From: Myxococcota bacterium
GTDB lineage: Bacteria; Myxococcota_A; Bradymonadia; UBA7976; UBA1532
DNA length: 62,423 nt
Assembly: GCA_023150895.1 (NCBI GenBank)
Contig: JAKLJY010000038.1
Span: 1-62,423 of the forward strand
Reading direction: 5' to 3'
Positions 20,742 to 29,342 of this stretch are shown piece after piece (positions within the stretch are counted from its first letter, which is position 1; each line of letters opens with the position of its first letter). The notes beneath the pieces are model-generated. The model ran no database searches and was not told the DNA's origin. It saw nothing but the letters and a program-made list of their open reading frames with translations. The position numbers and the translations under genes were made by a program.

Positions 20742-21482
20742 TCAGCGGGGGGCGAGCCGGTCGAACGCGCCCGGCTCCAGTTCGTCGAGGGTCGCGCGCC
20801 CGGCGACCTCGGTCAAGGCGAGGTCGGCGATGGCGCCCTTGTGAAGCGTGGACACGACGGCGCCCGTCTCGAGGGTCTGCCAGCCCTCCCACGTCATGCG
20901 GACACCGCCGACCGGGAGAATCTGCACCCACATCTGCCACGCCGTCGGGCGCCCGTCCGGGCCGACATGCCAGAGGTACGCATCCCCCGGCGTCACGCCC
21001 CCGCTGCCGTAAGTGACGAGCAGGGCGACGCCGGTCTCGGTCGCCACCAGCGCCCGCTGTGTCCCGTCGTCGAAGAGTTTGACGAGGGGGTTGAGCCAGA
21101 AGGTGTCGTTGCAGAACGCCTTCCAGGCGCCCGCGAGCGCGTCGTCGAGCGCTTCGCCGCTCAGCGGTCGCCCGTCCTCGAACGCGACGCCCGTCCGATC
21201 GTGCGTGCGAAAGAGGATCTCACGGTCGCCCGCTCGCAGCCGGGCGCGGCCTTTGGCGCGGTCCCAGAGCCAGGCGTTCTTGCCCCGGAACACGAACCGA
21301 ACCGCCCCGGTGCGCGCCCAGGCATCGGCGTCGACGGCGGCGGCCAGGCTACGGGCGAGCGCGTCGGCCTCGGCGCTCGGCGCCGCCTCGGGCCGCCGTT
21401 CGGAGACGAGCCCGCAGCCGACGGCCAGGGCGAGTGCCGCCCCGGCGACGGAAAGACCCAGGCGCCGAAGGAGGCGGCCCAT
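20742..21482 (-). CDS. Predicted lipoprotein, unknown function, 246 aa
   Basis: An N-terminal signal peptide ends in AVGC, so the protein should be lipid-anchored in the envelope. The mature part is Trp-rich (FRGKNAWLWDRAKGRARLR, DTFWLNPLVKLFDDG, RMTWEGWQTLETGAVVSTL), a pattern of repeated beta-strand pairs that may bind a hydrophobic molecule, as LolA-like folds do; that is a guess from pattern only. It starts 10 bp after the barrel-like gene and ends 16 bp before the IgGFc-like gene, all on the minus strand, so it belongs to the same operon. I recognise no named family. Confidence 0.75.
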   Translation of the reverse strand: MGRLLRRLGLSVAGAALALAVGCGLVSERRPEAAPSAEADALARSLAAAVDADAWARTGAVRFVFRGKNAWLWDRAKGRARLRAGDREILFRTHDRTGVAFEDGRPLSGEALDDALAGAWKAFCNDTFWLNPLVKLFDDGTQRALVATETGVALLVTYGSGGVTPGDAYLWHVGPDGRPTAWQMWVQILPVGGVRMTWEGWQTLETGAVVSTLHKGAIADLALTEVAGRATLDELEPGAFDRLAPR

Positions 21483-21491
21483 GGCCTGTGC

Positions 21492-22409
21492 TCAGTACGT
21501 GCCGACGAGCGTGAACGAGAGCTCGGTCTCGTCGCGGTGCGTGAAGAATGTGTTCACGATGCCATCGCGCAACACATTCCCACCGTGCTCGACCGCGAGC
21601 GAGAGGCTCAGGTACTGAAGCGGATCGTAGGAGACGTGCGCCTCCCAATCGTAGCTCTGGTACCAGATGGCGGCATCGGACGTCGAACTCTCGTGGTCGT
21701 CGCGGGACGCGTACTTGCGCTGCCAGCCGGAGCCGGCCGACGCCCCGACGCCGAGACTGCCGAAACGCTCGGTCTCGAGGAACGTCCAGTCGACACCGCC
21801 GTGAAGGCCGAGCTCCCACTGCACGTTCATCACCCCGTCGATGCCGGCGCGCTCGGCATACTCGTGCCAGCGGTACCGCGCGTCGGGCGAGAAGGACAGC
21901 GTCAGCCCGTGCGCGAGCTCATAGGACGAGATCAGGACGTACTGGGGCGCGACGTAGAGGTCCTGCGCGAGGCTCGCGCGGGAGGTCGGCAGGAAGAACG
22001 CCAGCCGGTGCACGAGATTGAGCGTGTTGTTCTCGTCGAAAGCAATCGGCGAGGCGTAGCTGAGCCCGATGGAGGTGTCGCGGAACTTGACCCCCGACTC
22101 GCCGGGCTCGGCGACGAACCGCTCCTGCAGCCCGAACCGGACGAAGACCTTGCCACGTTCGAACACCCCGACGTTGCCGCCGAGCGTGTAGAGCATGACG
22201 CGGTCGTTGGCGGGATCGGGATCGGAGACCGCGAGCTGCCGATAGTTGGCCGAAGCCGTGGCCTGCCACTGCCGCTTGGGCCCGGCTTCCGTCGACGCCG
22301 TGCTCGCGGCGCTGGCGGCGAGACCGGGACCCGCCCCTTCGGCGGCGAGCGCGGGCGTGGCGAGGGCCAGAAGGCCGGTGCCGAGCGCGGGGATGAGGGC
22401 GGGGCGCAT
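21492..22409 (-). CDS. Putative outer-membrane beta-barrel protein, 305 aa
   Basis: The signal peptide ends ALA at about residue 23 and is followed by an Ala/Ser linker. The remainder shows alternating aromatic/polar strands typical of a small barrel (for example QATASANYRQLAVSD, KVFVRFGLQERFVA, WEAHVSYDPLQYLSLSLAVEHGG) and ends with a hydrophobic-aromatic C-terminus (ELSFTLVGTY), as needed for BAM recognition. No Pfam name is obvious. It lies 3 bp after the metalloprotease stop and 9 bp before the next lipoprotein, inside the six-gene run; it may anchor or export its neighbours. Confidence 0.72.
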   Translation of the reverse strand: MRPALIPALGTGLLALATPALAAEGAGPGLAASAASTASTEAGPKRQWQATASANYRQLAVSDPDPANDRVMLYTLGGNVGVFERGKVFVRFGLQERFVAEPGESGVKFRDTSIGLSYASPIAFDENNTLNLVHRLAFFLPTSRASLAQDLYVAPQYVLISSYELAHGLTLSFSPDARYRWHEYAERAGIDGVMNVQWELGLHGGVDWTFLETERFGSLGVGASAGSGWQRKYASRDDHESSTSDAAIWYQSYDWEAHVSYDPLQYLSLSLAVEHGGNVLRDGIVNTFFTHRDETELSFTLVGTY

Positions 22410-22412
22410 GGC

Positions 22413-25400
22413 TCAGAACCCGACGAAGTTGTTGAAGTACTCGTAGTACGCCAGGAGGATCTTCAGCCCGTAGTTGTCGGTGTCCGCCGAGGCGTCCGAG
22501 CGGAGCGCCTCGTTGTACTCCTTGACGAACTGGTAGGCGACGGGCGCCTTGGACTTGCTGGCGACGAGGTGCCAGGAGCGATCGGGCAGGTACGAGTAGA
22601 TGTACTCCTCGCCGTTGCGCAGGAACGACTGCGTCGAGTTGTCCGCGCGGGTGGCCTCCGCAACCGTCCCCTCACCGTACTCCGCCTCGAGGTCCTCGGC
22701 GCGGTTGTAGCGCTGGATGGCGATGCGGTCGCGGTACTGAATGTTGCCGATCAGGTTGGTGTTCGTGACGGCCGCGAAGATGTTCAGCGCGTAGTACTTG
22801 AACCAGGGGAAGGTGTCGTAGTTCGCGCCGAGCATGTCGTCGAGCACCCGCTGTGCGAGCGCGTCGTTCTGCGTCCCGAATGCGGCGTCGTACATCGACG
22901 AGTAGGTCGCCACGTTGGGGTCGTAGTAGGAGATGTCCTGAAGGTCCATGAACGCGAACGTCGCGAACAGCTTGTCGATGATGATGCCCAGGCGGATGAC
23001 GTCGCCGTAGAACGGGTCGTACTCCGTTTGGTAGTTCCGCTCGCTGGCCGGCTCGTTGAGGATCGAGTCGTAGAACGCCATGGTCATGCCGATGGCCGCG
23101 GAGATGTCGTTGTAGAAGTCCAACGACATCTCGTCGTACTCCTGGTCGGTCTTGACGTTCGACGGGTCCTCGACCTGATCGAGACGCTTGAGGACCTCCT
23201 GCACGCCGCCGCCGCCCCAGTCGAACAGGGCGAGGTGCCACATGCGCTGGATGTCGTAGACGGACGCGTAGACCCCGCCGACGTAGCCGGTGGTGTCCCA
23301 GAACTTGCGGTACGCGCGCTTGTTGCGCAGTTCGTACAGCCAGTCGTACTGCTCGATGTCGTTGAGGACGATCTGCGCCGGGGTGATGCCGAGGTCGAAC
23401 GCGCGGCAGAGCGGCGAGCGCAGGCGGTGCTCGTCGGTGCAGTAGAGCGGGTTCTCCTTCATCGCGGCCTCGCGGGCCTTCTCGTCGCCGTAAATCCAGC
23501 TCAGCGCGAGCTCGTCGTAACGGCCCCAGGTGCGGGGCGTGTTGGCCTCGGCCCACGGCGCGACGTAGTCCATCACCGAAGCCGAGATCTCCTCGGGCCG
23601 GGTGTAGATGGGATCGGCGCTGCCGTAGAAGTTGTGGCGCAGGCCGATGTTGTGGCCGAACTCGTGGATGCCCGTCTTGAACACGACGGCGTCGATGATG
23701 CGGTCCGAGTACTCGGCGTCGCTCTCCCAGGTGTGCTTGCCGTCGTCGCGCTCGATGCAGCGCCGGGCCGACTTCCCGATGGCCTGGATGGCATCGGTGT
23801 CCTCGAAGACGTGCACGTTGTTGTTGGCGAGGAGCTGATCGCGGTCGTGCTTCAGCTCGGTGTGCAGCTTCTGCCACTCGCGGAACTGCTCGCGGAAATC
23901 GAGCTGAGCGGCGATGCCCTCGCGGCCGTAGAGCGCGAGGCCCTCGAACGGGTTCTCGTTGGCGGCGATGCCCTCGAGGCGCTGCTGGAAGACGCGCACC
24001 TTCTCCATCTTCTCGCGCAGCTGCGGGAGACGGCTCTGGTGGTCGCCGGGGCGATAGACGTAGGGGTTGTACCCGGGCTCGCCGTAGCGGAGCTCGGGCA
24101 GGATGCGCTGGAAGTTCTTGGCGAAGTCGGGGTGCGTCTGCGCGGGCACGAAGTCCGCCTTGGTGCCCGTCGCCGACTCCTCCGGAATGTTCATCGTGCG
24201 ACGCATCTCGGTGAAGAGGGCCGAGCCGAGGCGCGGGGTGCCGGTGCACGCATCGAGGGCCGTCTGGCGCTCGGCGGCGCAGTCGCGCTCACCGCTGGCA
24301 TTGTTGGCGTCGCAGTCGGCCTTGGCGTCATCGGCCTTGGAGGCGCAGAGTTCGGGGTTGCCCGGGGCGACCGTCGCGCCGGCGGGGCACTCGATCTCCT
24401 CCCAGGGCTTGTCCGGATCCGGCTTCGCCTCGCCGCCCTTCGCCTCCAGGAAGTTCTGGACGCGGTAGCGGTAGATGTCGAGACCGACGTTGTAGAGGTT
24501 CATCGTGGCGCTGAAGACCTCGCCCGTGCGGGGGTCGGCGGTCGACGGGCCGTACCCGAGCAGACCGAGCGTCGTATCGATGTCGTGGTGCCAGTTGGCG
24601 AAGCTGTAGCGCATGTCGCCGTGGCGCCGCTTGACACCGCCGTCGTCCCATTCGCGGAACGCGATGCGCATCTTGGCGCCGGCCTTCTCGAGAATGTCGT
24701 TCGTCGCCTTGGCGATGTCATCCGCGAACATCGACTTGTATTCGGGCGGGAAGCCGGGGTGGAAGTAGAAGACCACCGGCTCCTCGCGGGCCGGATTCCA
24801 GCGCTTCGCGAGGGCTTTGGCGGAGAACAGACCCGTGTCGTGGTCACGGAACAGGTTGAGGACCTGGAAGACACCGTACTTCTTGTTGACGATGTCTTTC
24901 TCGCCGATCTCCTCGGCCTCGTAGCTCGGCACGAACGTTTCGGTGCCGTCGGCGCCCGTCGTCGACTCGCCCGTCTTCGGGCGGTGGAACGAGAAGCGGT
25001 ACCGGATGGTGCTCGTGCCCGTGCCGGTGGCCAGCATGATCATGTCATAGCAGCCACCGGTGACCGTGAGCTGGTAGGTGACCTCGACCTCGAACCCGAG
25101 CTCTTCGGTGCCGGTCTCGGAACACTTCGCCGGTGTGTCGAGGATGGCCTGGCGGGCGGTCTTGCAGGCATCGCTGCCCGTCTCGAGCCCCTCGCAGGCG
25201 GCCTCGTACTTCGCGCGGCGCGCGCTGTATTCGGCCTCGACCTCGTCGGGGGCGCAGGTCTTCTCCCAGGAGAACGAGTCCGGCACGTAGTGCGTCGTGA
25301 CCGTGCTCGCGCACCACGAGAGCAGTTCGCCGTAGAACCAGGCCGCGTTCGTGATGGGGTCGAGCGAGCTGGTGGAGAAATCCACGCGGAACTTCTGGCG

Positions 25401-25868
25401 CGACTGCCAGGGCAGCTCGGTGTTCTCTTCGAGGTAGTTGGTGCGCTCGCCGTCGAGGCTCTCGCGGAGCTTCACGTCGACGTGCTGACCGGAGAACTCG
25501 AGGAGCACGTTGCCCTCGGTCGTGGCGAGGTCGTCGTCCGGATCCGCGGCGCGGTCTTCCTGGAGGCGGTCCGCCGAGACGATCTGCAGCGCGTTGTCCC
25601 GGAAACGGAACTTCACGAGCTTCGGATCGCCCTCGAGGCCGGGGAAGGCATAGTCGCCGACGACGTTGGGCGAGCTCGCACCGACCACGGTGACGCGGTA
25701 GAGCCAGTTGTCGTCTTCGGTGGCGGTGTAGCGCGTGTCCGGCTGGGTCAGGTCTTCCTTCTCGAGGTAGACCGACTCGGTGCTCAGGCCGTTGCGGATG
25801 GGGCGATGGTCGACGCAGGCGGTGGCGAGCAGGCCACCGGCGGCGGCGAAGAGTAGACGGGTGTTCAT
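22413..25868 (-). CDS. Exported zinc-dependent metalloprotease (metzincin type), 1151 aa
   Basis: The N-terminus is a lipoprotein signal (ATAC). The centre carries HEFGHNIGLRHN near residue 735 (HExxHxxGxxH: three zinc ligands and the catalytic Glu), followed about 20 residues later by SVMDYV, the metzincin Met-turn. An acidic/Cys segment (about residues 510-560) precedes it. The protein is longer than M10/M12 enzymes and resembles the large zinc-dependent metalloprotease families of Gram-negative surfaces. The start ATG (MNTRLLF) has GGGAG nine bases upstream; an ATG nine bases earlier is too close to it. It lies 14 bp after the 848-aa protein and 3 bp before the barrel-like gene. Substrate unknown. 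Confidence 0.87.
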   Translation of the reverse strand: MNTRLLFAAAGGLLATACVDHRPIRNGLSTESVYLEKEDLTQPDTRYTATEDDNWLYRVTVVGASSPNVVGDYAFPGLEGDPKLVKFRFRDNALQIVSADRLQEDRAADPDDDLATTEGNVLLEFSGQHVDVKLRESLDGERTNYLEENTELPWQSRQKFRVDFSTSSLDPITNAAWFYGELLSWCASTVTTHYVPDSFSWEKTCAPDEVEAEYSARRAKYEAACEGLETGSDACKTARQAILDTPAKCSETGTEELGFEVEVTYQLTVTGGCYDMIMLATGTGTSTIRYRFSFHRPKTGESTTGADGTETFVPSYEAEEIGEKDIVNKKYGVFQVLNLFRDHDTGLFSAKALAKRWNPAREEPVVFYFHPGFPPEYKSMFADDIAKATNDILEKAGAKMRIAFREWDDGGVKRRHGDMRYSFANWHHDIDTTLGLLGYGPSTADPRTGEVFSATMNLYNVGLDIYRYRVQNFLEAKGGEAKPDPDKPWEEIECPAGATVAPGNPELCASKADDAKADCDANNASGERDCAAERQTALDACTGTPRLGSALFTEMRRTMNIPEESATGTKADFVPAQTHPDFAKNFQRILPELRYGEPGYNPYVYRPGDHQSRLPQLREKMEKVRVFQQRLEGIAANENPFEGLALYGREGIAAQLDFREQFREWQKLHTELKHDRDQLLANNNVHVFEDTDAIQAIGKSARRCIERDDGKHTWESDAEYSDRIIDAVVFKTGIHEFGHNIGLRHNFYGSADPIYTRPEEISASVMDYVAPWAEANTPRTWGRYDELALSWIYGDEKAREAAMKENPLYCTDEHRLRSPLCRAFDLGITPAQIVLNDIEQYDWLYELRNKRAYRKFWDTTGYVGGVYASVYDIQRMWHLALFDWGGGGVQEVLKRLDQVEDPSNVKTDQEYDEMSLDFYNDISAAIGMTMAFYDSILNEPASERNYQTEYDPFYGDVIRLGIIIDKLFATFAFMDLQDISYYDPNVATYSSMYDAAFGTQNDALAQRVLDDMLGANYDTFPWFKYYALNIFAAVTNTNLIGNIQYRDRIAIQRYNRAEDLEAEYGEGTVAEATRADNSTQSFLRNGEEYIYSYLPDRSWHLVASKSKAPVAYQFVKEYNEALRSDASADTDNYGLKILLAYYEYFNNFVGF

Positions 25869-25882
25869 GGTCAGCATCTCCC

Positions 25883-28429
25883 TCAGCGCCAGATGTTGGC
25901 CTGGGTGGCCCGGCCATTGCTCGTGTAGAAGCTCACCTGATTGGTCAGGGAGACGACCTCGTCGAGCACGTTGCCGTTGATGGAGTAGTTGTAGACGATG
26001 TCGCAGGCGCGCCATGCGGCCTCGCCCTTGGTCGACACGAAGGCCTCGACCTTCTCGCGGACGTCGTCGCCGAAGCGGATGGACAGACCCGGGCAGAGTT
26101 CGACGGCCTGCTTGAAGCCGCCCTCGGAGATGCGGCCGATCTTCCCGTTGGCCTCGACCCAGAAGAGCATCGAGGTCTCGGCGCCGTTCAGAGAGACGAC
26201 GTTGGCGGGCACGAACTCCCACCGCTGACCGCGGATCTGCTTGAGATAGCCGTTGCGGTCTTCGATCGGGTCACCGGCAACCGTGTAGCTGTGTTTCGTC
26301 GCGCCCTCGTCGCCGACGGCCTCGTAGACCTCGATGTCGAGGGTGTTGAGCTTGCGGTCGAAGCCCTTGACCGTGATGCCCGAGGCACCGAGGGCCAGGT
26401 TGTTCTTCGCCGGGTCGAGCTTGGCGAGGTCGATGCCGTAGTACGGCGACTTCTCGCCGAGCGCCGGCTTCTCGCGGGCCCGCTCGTTCCACGAGTTGTA
26501 GATGCGGTCGACGGCCGTGTAGCCCTTCGTGACGCCGACGTAGGTCAGCGCGTCGAAGTTCAGGCTGAACTGCACGACCACCCGGTAGGGCACGCCGTCG
26601 AGGATGAAGTTCGCGTAGCCGACGGACCACCGCTTGTCGTCCGTGTTGAAGAAGCGCTTCACCGCGAGGTCGTCGTTGACGTGCCCGTGGGTGAAGGTCT
26701 CGATGACCGCATCGGTGAAGGTCTCGAGCAGCCAGGTCGACTCGATGACCCGGGGATCGACCTGCGCCTGCTGCTCCGGGCTCAGCGCGTCGTAGTCGGC
26801 GCGGACGCCGGTCACGACGTCGGCGAGCCAGTCCCGCTGCGTATTGCCCTTCTTGTAGGTGATCTGCTCGATGGCGCGGGGCTCGTCGGCCTCGTCCTCT
26901 TCGAGATCGCGGGGCAGGTCGAGCTCCCAGGCCAGGAAGGGGTGGGCCGGCGCGACGACGGGCCCTTCGACCGACGCGTCGGGGACCGGAGCGGGCTCGC
27001 CCGAAGCGTCGGTCTGCACCGGGCCGCTCGCCGCGTCGCTTTCGACGGGCAAGGAAGCGTCGGCCTGCACCGGGGGCAGCATCGCGTCGGTTGCGCCGAG
27101 GCCGCCGTCGGCGCCTTCGCCACCGCCGATGGCCGGGGCGTCGACCGCCTCGCGGATGCGCTGCTCGAGCTTGCTCTTGAAGAGGCGCGCCAGCGTGCGG
27201 GGCCGGAACTCGGCGACCGGGGCGCTCAGGTTGCGCGACCACGAGAACCCGCGGAGTTCGTCGCCATCGACGGGCCGCTCGCCGTCCTTGAAGACCTTCG
27301 CGCCGCCGGCGTCCATGTCGCGCTTGAAGGTGAACGTCGCGCCGTTGAACTCGACGTCGACGCCGTCTCGCTGGCCGTGCACGTTGAAGTTGGCGCGCTG
27401 GAGCGTCTTCTCGCTGTTCTCGCCGGCGCCGATGCAGCGCTCGCGGAAGTCGCCGTAGTCGAGCGTGTCGAGCATCGAGATCTGGCAATCCGGGCGGTTG
27501 ACGCTGGCGAACACGGGGCCGAAGTTCGCGCCCTCTCCCATGTTCACCGCCGTTTCGGCCTCGAACGGCGCCACGCGCACGGGGAAGACCGACATCGCGA
27601 CGATCTGCCCCTCGGGCTGGAAGACGACGATCAGGCCGGAGTCGGTGATGTCCACCCGCGTGACCTTGTCGGCCAGGAAGATGACGTCGCAGACCTTGGC
27701 GTCGAGGCAGCTGAAGTCCTCGGGGAAGGGCTCGTCGCCGAAGAACGTCTCGCGGACCATCTTGTAGAGGGCGTTGACGTTCTTGGGGTTGACCCACGCG
27801 CGGGGCGCGGCCTCTTCCTCGCCCTGCGCGGCGTACTGATCGAGTTCCTGCCCGTCGACCGTCATCCGGTCGCGCAGCGTGAGTCGGACGGGAATCTTCG
27901 CCGTGGCGCCTTCGGCGTTTACGCCGGTGTACTCGCCCTCGAGCGCGCCCTGGTACTGCGTGAGCGCGAGCTCCTGCACCACGAGGCGGGTCTCCTGATC
28001 GAACAGGAAGACCACCTCCTGCAGGGGGCCCCAGACGAAGCCGTCCGCGTAGATGTCCGGATCGCACCAGGCGCCCTCGCCGAGCAGCTCGTCGGCGTGC
28101 ATGGGGCGGTTGTCCGGCGTCCACATGGGCACGCCACCGATGGACTCGTTGGGGATGATGGGCTTCTTGACCATCTCCTTGATGAGCTCATCGTTCTCCT
28201 GGACGCTGCAGAACTTGCCACGACCCGTGTCGTCGCGGTTCTCCTCGTCCGTGTCGAAGGTCTTCGTGCCTTCGGGCGTGAAGCTCTGGGACGGATCCAG
28301 GCCGTTCTGGGACGCCGGATCGCCGGTGTTGGGCGTGAAGACCTGGTCGGGACCATCCTCGCAGCCGAAGCCGGCGACGACGGACGTCGTGCTCAGGCCG
28401 GCGAGCAGAGCGAGCGTACGACAGCGCAT
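25883..28429 (-). CDS. Large exported protein of unknown function, 848 aa, first gene of a surface operon
   Basis: The N-terminus is a signal sequence ending in VAGFGC, a non-canonical lipobox. It has a long acidic linker near residues 450-520 rich in Asp-Ala-Ser, a surface-protein hallmark. The folded parts before and after it (for example KVCDVIFLADKVTRVDIT and the C-terminal CDIVYNYSINGNVLDEVVSL) match no family I know. The start is the ATG with GGAG seven bases upstream; an ATG six bases earlier has GGAGG ten bases upstream, so the start is uncertain by two codons. Upstream a GGTACC-5-GGTACC hairpin at 28456-28472 may affect the leader. The metalloprotease follows after 14 bp. Confidence 0.78.
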   Translation of the reverse strand: MRCRTLALLAGLSTTSVVAGFGCEDGPDQVFTPNTGDPASQNGLDPSQSFTPEGTKTFDTDEENRDDTGRGKFCSVQENDELIKEMVKKPIIPNESIGGVPMWTPDNRPMHADELLGEGAWCDPDIYADGFVWGPLQEVVFLFDQETRLVVQELALTQYQGALEGEYTGVNAEGATAKIPVRLTLRDRMTVDGQELDQYAAQGEEEAAPRAWVNPKNVNALYKMVRETFFGDEPFPEDFSCLDAKVCDVIFLADKVTRVDITDSGLIVVFQPEGQIVAMSVFPVRVAPFEAETAVNMGEGANFGPVFASVNRPDCQISMLDTLDYGDFRERCIGAGENSEKTLQRANFNVHGQRDGVDVEFNGATFTFKRDMDAGGAKVFKDGERPVDGDELRGFSWSRNLSAPVAEFRPRTLARLFKSKLEQRIREAVDAPAIGGGEGADGGLGATDAMLPPVQADASLPVESDAASGPVQTDASGEPAPVPDASVEGPVVAPAHPFLAWELDLPRDLEEDEADEPRAIEQITYKKGNTQRDWLADVVTGVRADYDALSPEQQAQVDPRVIESTWLLETFTDAVIETFTHGHVNDDLAVKRFFNTDDKRWSVGYANFILDGVPYRVVVQFSLNFDALTYVGVTKGYTAVDRIYNSWNERAREKPALGEKSPYYGIDLAKLDPAKNNLALGASGITVKGFDRKLNTLDIEVYEAVGDEGATKHSYTVAGDPIEDRNGYLKQIRGQRWEFVPANVVSLNGAETSMLFWVEANGKIGRISEGGFKQAVELCPGLSIRFGDDVREKVEAFVSTKGEAAWRACDIVYNYSINGNVLDEVVSLTNQVSFYTSNGRATQANIWR

Positions 28430-28572
28430 GGGCATACTCCTGATTCCTCCGCGACGGTACCGGGGGGGTACCACGGGACTTTCCGGGACATTCGAGCGCG
28501 GAACCATGCCCCGACGGGGCGACTGGTTCAAGAAATACGGCGGCACCCGTGGCGGATGTCGAAAAAAAGGGC

Positions 28573-28601
28573 TTTCAATCGACATACATGTCGATTAACA
28601 T
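28573..28601 (+). promoter_or_regulatory. Candidate promoter of the 85-aa/Rrf2 operon
   Basis: TTTCAA (28573-28578) and TAACAT (28596-28601) are 17 bases apart in an unusually AT-rich island of this GC-rich window. Initiation about seven bases downstream would coincide with the ATG at 28609, which has no Shine-Dalgarno site, so a leaderless transcript is likely. The inverted repeat 28577-28596 fills the spacer. The -35 match is weak. Confidence 0.45.
28577..28596. promoter_or_regulatory. Perfect inverted repeat, likely Rrf2 operator
   Basis: Arms AATCGACAT (28577-28585) and ATGTCGATT (28588-28596) are exact reverse complements around a 2-base AC spacer. The element lies between the predicted -35 and -10 boxes of the operon that encodes an Rrf2 regulator, the classic position for an autorepressor operator. 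Rrf2 proteins such as IscR and NsrR bind dyads of this general size. It also lies 150 bp upstream of the divergent surface operon. Confidence 0.6.
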
Positions 28602-28608
28602 AAATTTC

Positions 28609-28866
28609 ATGCGATTCATCGTTTGCAGCCGCCAACGCCCCGATCTCACCGCCGACGAACGGCAACGCCTGTACGCCGCGGCCGAGTCGTTTTACACCAA
28701 AATGCCGGCAGATGTGAAGCTCGAAGCGGACTACATTCTCGCCGACCGCTCGGGCTCGTATTCGGTGCTCACCGTGCCCGATCGCGAAACCCTGGATGCC
28801 ATCATGGCGCCCTTTGCCGGGCTCGTCGTCGCGGAGATCCACTCCCTGCTCGAGGGTGGCCCGTGA
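28609..28866 (+). CDS. Small protein of unknown function, 85 aa, coupled to Rrf2 regulator
   Basis: The sequence from MRFIVCSRQRPDLT to EIHSLLEGGP has a beta-alpha-beta pattern (RFIV strand, long helix with ADERQRLYAAAESFYTKM, then LEADYILADRSGSYSVLTV and a second helix) suggestive of a small ferredoxin-like or dimeric alpha-beta-barrel fold. I do not recognise the family. Start chosen at 28609, because the in-frame ATG at 28588 lies inside the operator and upstream codons look non-coding. The stop overlaps the GTG of the Rrf2 gene (GTGA), so the two are translationally coupled and probably act together, for example as sensor partner or target. Confidence 0.75.
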   Translation: MRFIVCSRQRPDLTADERQRLYAAAESFYTKMPADVKLEADYILADRSGSYSVLTVPDRETLDAIMAPFAGLVVAEIHSLLEGGP

Positions 28867-29342
28867 GGCTCACGCAGACGGGCGAGTACGCGTTGCGGGC
28901 CATGGCGTACATGGCCAACCTGCCGCCCGGACAGGCGGTGCGGGCCCGGGATCTGGCCGTTCCGACGGCCGTCCCGCCCCACTACCTTTCCAAGCTCATG
29001 CGGCAACTGGTCGTCGCCGGCCTCATTCACTCCCAGAAGGGTCACGGCGGCGGGTTCGTGCTGGCCAAGGCCCCGGAGGAGATCACCCTCGAGGCCGTGC
29101 TCGCCGCGACGCACGTTTCACTGGTGCAGGAGGAGTGCGCGTTCGGCTGGCATCACTGCAACGCCGGGCGGCCGTGCCCGCTGCACGAAGCGTGGTCCCG
29201 GCTGAAGACGGCGTGCCTGCGCTGGGCGCGGGACACGACGCTCGCGGACCTCCGCGGCGCAGACCTCACCGTCTTCCAGGAGCGCATGGGCGAGGCGCCG
29301 ACGCTCTCGAGCTTCAGGGCAGCAGTCGCGAATAGACCGTGA
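28863..29342 (+). CDS. Rrf2 family transcriptional regulator with a candidate Fe-S cluster site
   Basis: 159 residues. The N-terminal winged helix is typical of Rrf2 (LTQTGEYALRAMAYMA, then the recognition region VPPHYLSKLMRQLVVAGLIHSQKGHGGGF). Cys92, Cys99 and Cys105 (CAFGWHHC, PCPLHEAW) match the three-Cys pattern that holds a [2Fe-2S] or [4Fe-4S] cluster in IscR, NsrR and RsrR, so it probably senses nitric oxide, redox or iron state. The GTG start overlaps the previous stop. The inverted repeat at 28577-28596 is the likely operator. No isc or nitric-oxide detoxification gene is in view. The end overlaps the convergent MAPEG gene by 29 bp. Confidence 0.92.
   Translation: MRLTQTGEYALRAMAYMANLPPGQAVRARDLAVPTAVPPHYLSKLMRQLVVAGLIHSQKGHGGGFVLAKAPEEITLEAVLAATHVSLVQEECAFGWHHCNAGRPCPLHEAWSRLKTACLRWARDTTLADLRGADLTVFQERMGEAPTLSSFRAAVANRP

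Noticed and set aside
18195-25856. A 2553-codon open frame on the + strand, antisense to the surface operon
   Set aside because: The minus-strand genes have signal peptides, family motifs and operon spacing; very high third-position GC leaves few stop codons on the opposite strand. The antisense translation is Arg/Val/Gly-rich with no recognisable motif.
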